Source of the DNA: Anaerolineae bacterium
GTDB taxonomy: Bacteria > Chloroflexota > Anaerolineae > B4-G1 > SLSP01
Length of the DNA: 8,016 nucleotides
Assembly (NCBI GenBank): GCA_016934645.1
Contig: JAFGSL010000527.1
Coordinates: 1-8,016 of the forward strand
Reading direction: 5' to 3'
The notes beneath the pieces were generated by a model. That model was not told where the DNA came from. It saw nothing but the letters and a program-made list of their open reading frames with translations, and ran no database searches. A program made the position numbers and the translations under genes. This document shows, one piece after another, positions 6,022-8,016 of this stretch; position 1 is the stretch's first letter, and every line of letters starts with the position of its first letter.

Positions 6022-6059
6022 GCAAACCTGACAGGTCTCAGAAGACCTGTCAGGTTTGC
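6022..6059. repeat. Perfect 17-bp palindrome in the GH30-NagB spacer
   Basis: GCAAACCTGACAGGTCT (6022-6038) and AGACCTGTCAGGTTTGC (6043-6059) are perfect 17-bp arms around a 4-nt loop. Each arm itself contains a near-palindrome CCTGACAGG. The spacer of 90 bases holds little else besides the ribosome site of the NagB-like gene. No T-run follows. It resembles a dispersed intergenic palindrome (REP-like) and may cap the 3' end of the GH30 message while allowing readthrough. Confidence 0.65.
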
Positions 6060-6074
6060 AATCCCAATCCCGAA

Positions 6075-7418
6075 TCACCAACAAAAAGTCTGAATCGAGT
6101 GCGCCGGACTGTCGGTGACGGCAACTTGCCCAGCGAACTTGAGCGCGAAGGGCACATCCTTCTCCGTGCGGTTGAGAACGACGACAATGATCTGCCCATC
6201 GGGATTGAGGAACGCCGTCGTCTCCAGTTCGTCACACGTCACAGCGGCGATGATGCGCTGCGCGCCCGGCCGGATGTAGCGCGAGAAATGGCCGATGTAG
6301 TCATACGAGCTTTGATAAAGCACCTCACCGGTGCGTGTGTCGGCGATGATGGGCGCGCTGCAATAGTTGCCCACGTGGTTCGGCCCACCGGTCTCATCGA
6401 GCAGCAGGTTCCAATCCACCCACCCTACCGTCCAGCGGTTGAGGTCATTGACCATCGAGCGCGCATACCGCTCGCCCACGGCCCACTCGCCGAGATGCGG
6501 CCCGCCTTCCTGGCAGCCTTCGGTGAAGAGCAGGTGCTTGTCGGGATAGACGTCATGCACGCGCTGCACGTTGTCAAAGCAGTCGGCGACGTACCAGTGG
6601 AAACCAGTGCCCCACACGTAACGCGCGGCCTCCGGATCGTCCAGCACGACTTTGGCGCGCTCGTAGACCAGATCGCGGTTGTGGTCCCAGATGATGAGGT
6701 TGACGTCCGCCAACCCCGCGCGTTCCAGCGCCGGGCCGAGGTAATCGCGGACGAAATCGCGTTCTTCCTCGCCGGTGTAGATGCAGGAGTCCCAGGTCTG
6801 GACTGCCAACGGCTCGTTCTGCACGCTCAGGCCCCATATCGGGATGCCTTCTTTCTCATACTCGCGGATGTAGCGGCAGTAGTAGTGCGCCCAGGCGTCA
6901 CGGTATTCCGGTTTGAGCTTGCCGCCGTGGTTCATCTCGCCGTTGGTCTTCATCCACGCGGGCGGACTCCACGGCGAGGCGAACAGCTTGAGCGCCCCAC
7001 CCGCGACGTCCATCGCCGACTTGATCATCGGGATCAACGCCTGCCGGTCGCGGTCGATGGAGAAGTGCGCGAGTTCCACGTCGCCATCCACTTCATCGTA
7101 GGCGTAATTGCCCAGCGAGAAGTCGCAACTGTTGATGTGTGTCCGACAAAGCGTGTAGCCGTGTCCCGCCTGGGGATCGAAATACGCTTTGAGGATTTCG
7201 GTCTGCTTCTCCGGCGGCATTTTGGACAGCGTCACCGCCGACGCCTCGGTGAACGCGCCGCCGAACCCTTCGATGGTCTGAAAACGCGTACCGGCATCCA
7301 CCGTGATGGAAGCCATATCGGGCGCGGGCCGGTCTGCAAACGCCAATGGAACCTGATCGCGCAAACGCTCCCCGGTACCCCGCGCAGTACGAACCCAATA
7401 AATCAAGTTGTTAACCAT
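6075..7418 (-). CDS. Glycoside hydrolase family 30 protein (glucosylceramidase / beta-glycosidase type)
   Basis: The 447-residue protein is a retaining beta-glycosidase with a TIM barrel followed by a C-terminal beta domain (about 380-447). Signatures include FQTIEGFGGAFTEASA (46-61), FASPWSPPAWMKTNG (146-160), LSVQNEP (197-203) with acid/base Glu202, and LLFTEG (296-301) with nucleophile Glu300. This matches the glucocerebrosidase-like branch (GH30_1), whose members cleave beta-glucosyl or related beta-glycosidic bonds; the exact substrate cannot be read from sequence. There is no signal peptide, so it is probably cytoplasmic and acts on imported oligosaccharides or glycosides. ATG 7418 is supported by GAGGAGG five bases upstream. 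It is the first gene of the minus-strand cluster, with NagB-, exporter- and NagA-like genes after it. Length and catalytic residues look complete. Confidence 0.92.
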   Translation of the reverse strand: MVNNLIYWVRTARGTGERLRDQVPLAFADRPAPDMASITVDAGTRFQTIEGFGGAFTEASAVTLSKMPPEKQTEILKAYFDPQAGHGYTLCRTHINSCDFSLGNYAYDEVDGDVELAHFSIDRDRQALIPMIKSAMDVAGGALKLFASPWSPPAWMKTNGEMNHGGKLKPEYRDAWAHYYCRYIREYEKEGIPIWGLSVQNEPLAVQTWDSCIYTGEEERDFVRDYLGPALERAGLADVNLIIWDHNRDLVYERAKVVLDDPEAARYVWGTGFHWYVADCFDNVQRVHDVYPDKHLLFTEGCQEGGPHLGEWAVGERYARSMVNDLNRWTVGWVDWNLLLDETGGPNHVGNYCSAPIIADTRTGEVLYQSSYDYIGHFSRYIRPGAQRIIAAVTCDELETTAFLNPDGQIIVVVLNRTEKDVPFALKFAGQVAVTDSPAHSIQTFCW

Positions 7419-7449
7419 AGTCGCCTCCTCAAATAAACACAGAGCAGAA

Positions 7450-7468
7450 CGCGGGCAAGACGCCCGCG
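7450..7468. repeat. GC-rich hairpin repeat upstream of GH30
   Basis: CGCGGGC (7450-7456) and GCCCGCG (7462-7468) pair around AAGAC, followed by CTACAC. It lies in the 5' leader of the GH30 transcript, 32 bases before the start codon. The sequence resembles a short repeat common between genes in some Chloroflexota; I could not test its copy number. Confidence 0.45.
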
Positions 7469-7482
7469 CTACACCTATCGTT

Positions 7483-7511
7483 TATATAGCACGCTTATGG
7501 GAAAATAGCAA
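7483..7511 (-). promoter_or_regulatory. Candidate promoter for the GH30-led cluster
   Basis: On minus, TTGCTA (7511-7506) and TATATA (7488-7483) are separated by 17 bp, four of six consensus matches each. Start of transcription would be near 7475, leaving a leader of about 57 nt that includes the GC-rich hairpin and the ribosome site. Two direct copies of GATTTC (7515-7520, 7527-7532, spaced 12 bp start to start) sit just upstream and could be an operator. Confidence 0.4.
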
Positions 7512-7528
7512 TCCGATTTCGGTGATGA

Positions 7529-7556
7529 TTTCCATCCGCCAGAATTTGTGTATAAT
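7529..7556 (+). promoter_or_regulatory. Promoter of the right-edge membrane protein, probably leaderless
   Basis: A perfect TATAAT (7551-7556) lies 16 bp after TTTCCA (7529-7534, four of six matches to TTGACA). The expected transcription start, about 7 nt beyond TATAAT, coincides with the ATG at 7563, and no Shine-Dalgarno is present, suggesting translation of a leaderless mRNA. Confidence 0.55.
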
Positions 7557-7562
7557 TCTCGT

Positions 7563-8016
7563 ATGTTTTCATTGTACTTGACACCGGCCGCCCTGGGCTA
7601 TCTGACCCAGTTGATCCTTAGCACGCTGATCAGCGGCTATCTGGTCGTGCTGGTGTACCGTCAACCGTCTCCACGACCAGCACACTTACGGTGGCTCACC
7701 GCATTTTTCTTGGGCCTCACTGCCTTTATCGGCACGCTCTTTTTGGAAGTCGCGCTACTCCCCACGCCGCGCCTCTACGCCGTCTCCCTGCAAATCCCCT
7801 TATTGGCCGTCACCTGGATCTGTTTGATACAGTTCGCCTACCACTACCCCGATTTACCGGTGACGCTGCGCCGTGAAGCGCGTTCGAGTTTGTTCATTGC
7901 CGGTCTCTATGCGCTGTGGGAGAGCGGCTATGCCGTCTACCGCTTTATCCGACTGCGCGCCGGCGTCGTCGAATTCCGCATCGACTGGACCGACTTCGTT
8001 TTGCTGTTGTTTCTCG
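7563..8016 (+). CDS. Polytopic membrane protein, N-terminal part (probable sensor domain), partial
   Basis: The frame opens at ATG 7563 and stays open for 151 codons to the window edge. Hydrophobic spans lie at about 9-32, 45-66, 72-95, 108-127 and from 143 on, separated by short basic or polar loops (VYRQPSPRPAHLR at 31-43, LRREAR at 102-107), so at least five membrane segments are seen. The layout and motifs such as QFAYHYP (90-96) and ALWESGYAVYRF (117-128) resemble, from memory, the N-terminal multi-span sensor part of Chloroflexota signalling proteins such as histidine kinases or cyclases; the effector domain would lie beyond the window. No ribosome site precedes the start, but a TATAAT box does. 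Function is otherwise unknown. Confidence 0.7.
   Translation, partial: MFSLYLTPAALGYLTQLILSTLISGYLVVLVYRQPSPRPAHLRWLTAFFLGLTAFIGTLFLEVALLPTPRLYAVSLQIPLLAVTWICLIQFAYHYPDLPVTLRREARSSLFIAGLYALWESGYAVYRFIRLRAGVVEFRIDWTDFVLLLFL

Noticed and set aside
5562..7436. A 624-codon open frame on the plus strand opposite the GH30 and NagB-like genes
   Set aside because: It is antisense to two genes with clear family motifs and intact catalytic residues, has no recognisable domain, and spans their intergenic palindrome; long antisense frames arise from codon bias at this GC content.

Overview
The window looks like a chromosomal segment of a moderately GC-rich, environmental, probably non-proteobacterial bacterium. 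A member of Chloroflexota (Anaerolineae- or Caldilineae-like) fits best, but this is inferred from gene content and the style of the intergenic repeats, not proven. Most genes lie on the minus strand.

Left edge (1-692): the last 33 codons of an oligopeptide/dipeptide ABC transporter ATPase run almost directly into a small stand-alone cyclic-nucleotide-binding-domain protein, both on plus. Two hairpins, one followed by six T residues, separate them from the convergent minus-strand gene. That gene (693-1829) is a well-conserved LYS20-type homocitrate synthase, the first enzyme of the alpha-aminoadipate route to lysine.

The roughly 600 bases upstream of homocitrate synthase (1830-2427) are the most structured non-coding part of the window. 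Read on minus they hold a near-consensus promoter (TTGACA, 16 bp, TAGAAT), a small hairpin, a strong intrinsic terminator, a possible 32-codon gene, and a second strong terminator. This could be a small RNA or micro-gene unit, or a long attenuated leader for homocitrate synthase.

Region 2428-7418 is a minus-strand cluster. In transcription order it holds a GH30 family glycosidase, a NagB-like aminosugar-phosphate deaminase with two altered active-site positions, an ABC-2 type exporter (a broken ATPase gene followed by its permease), and a NagA-like deacetylase lacking the usual N-terminal domain. The last three overlap or abut and are probably translationally coupled. The set suggests release of a sugar from a beta-glycoside followed by deacetylation and deamination of an N-acetylated amino-sugar phosphate. 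The ATPase reading frame is split by an apparent out-of-frame deletion of about 19 codons between Walker A and the Q-loop.

Right edge (7419-8016): a divergent promoter region separates the cluster from the start of a plus-strand polytopic membrane protein, probably the sensor part of a signalling protein, which runs off the window. Its ATG sits 7 nt past a perfect TATAAT with no ribosome binding site, suggesting a leaderless mRNA. Three intergenic spaces carry palindromes or short repeats that look like dispersed genomic repeats, including a 75-bp MITE-like unit at 5074-5148.
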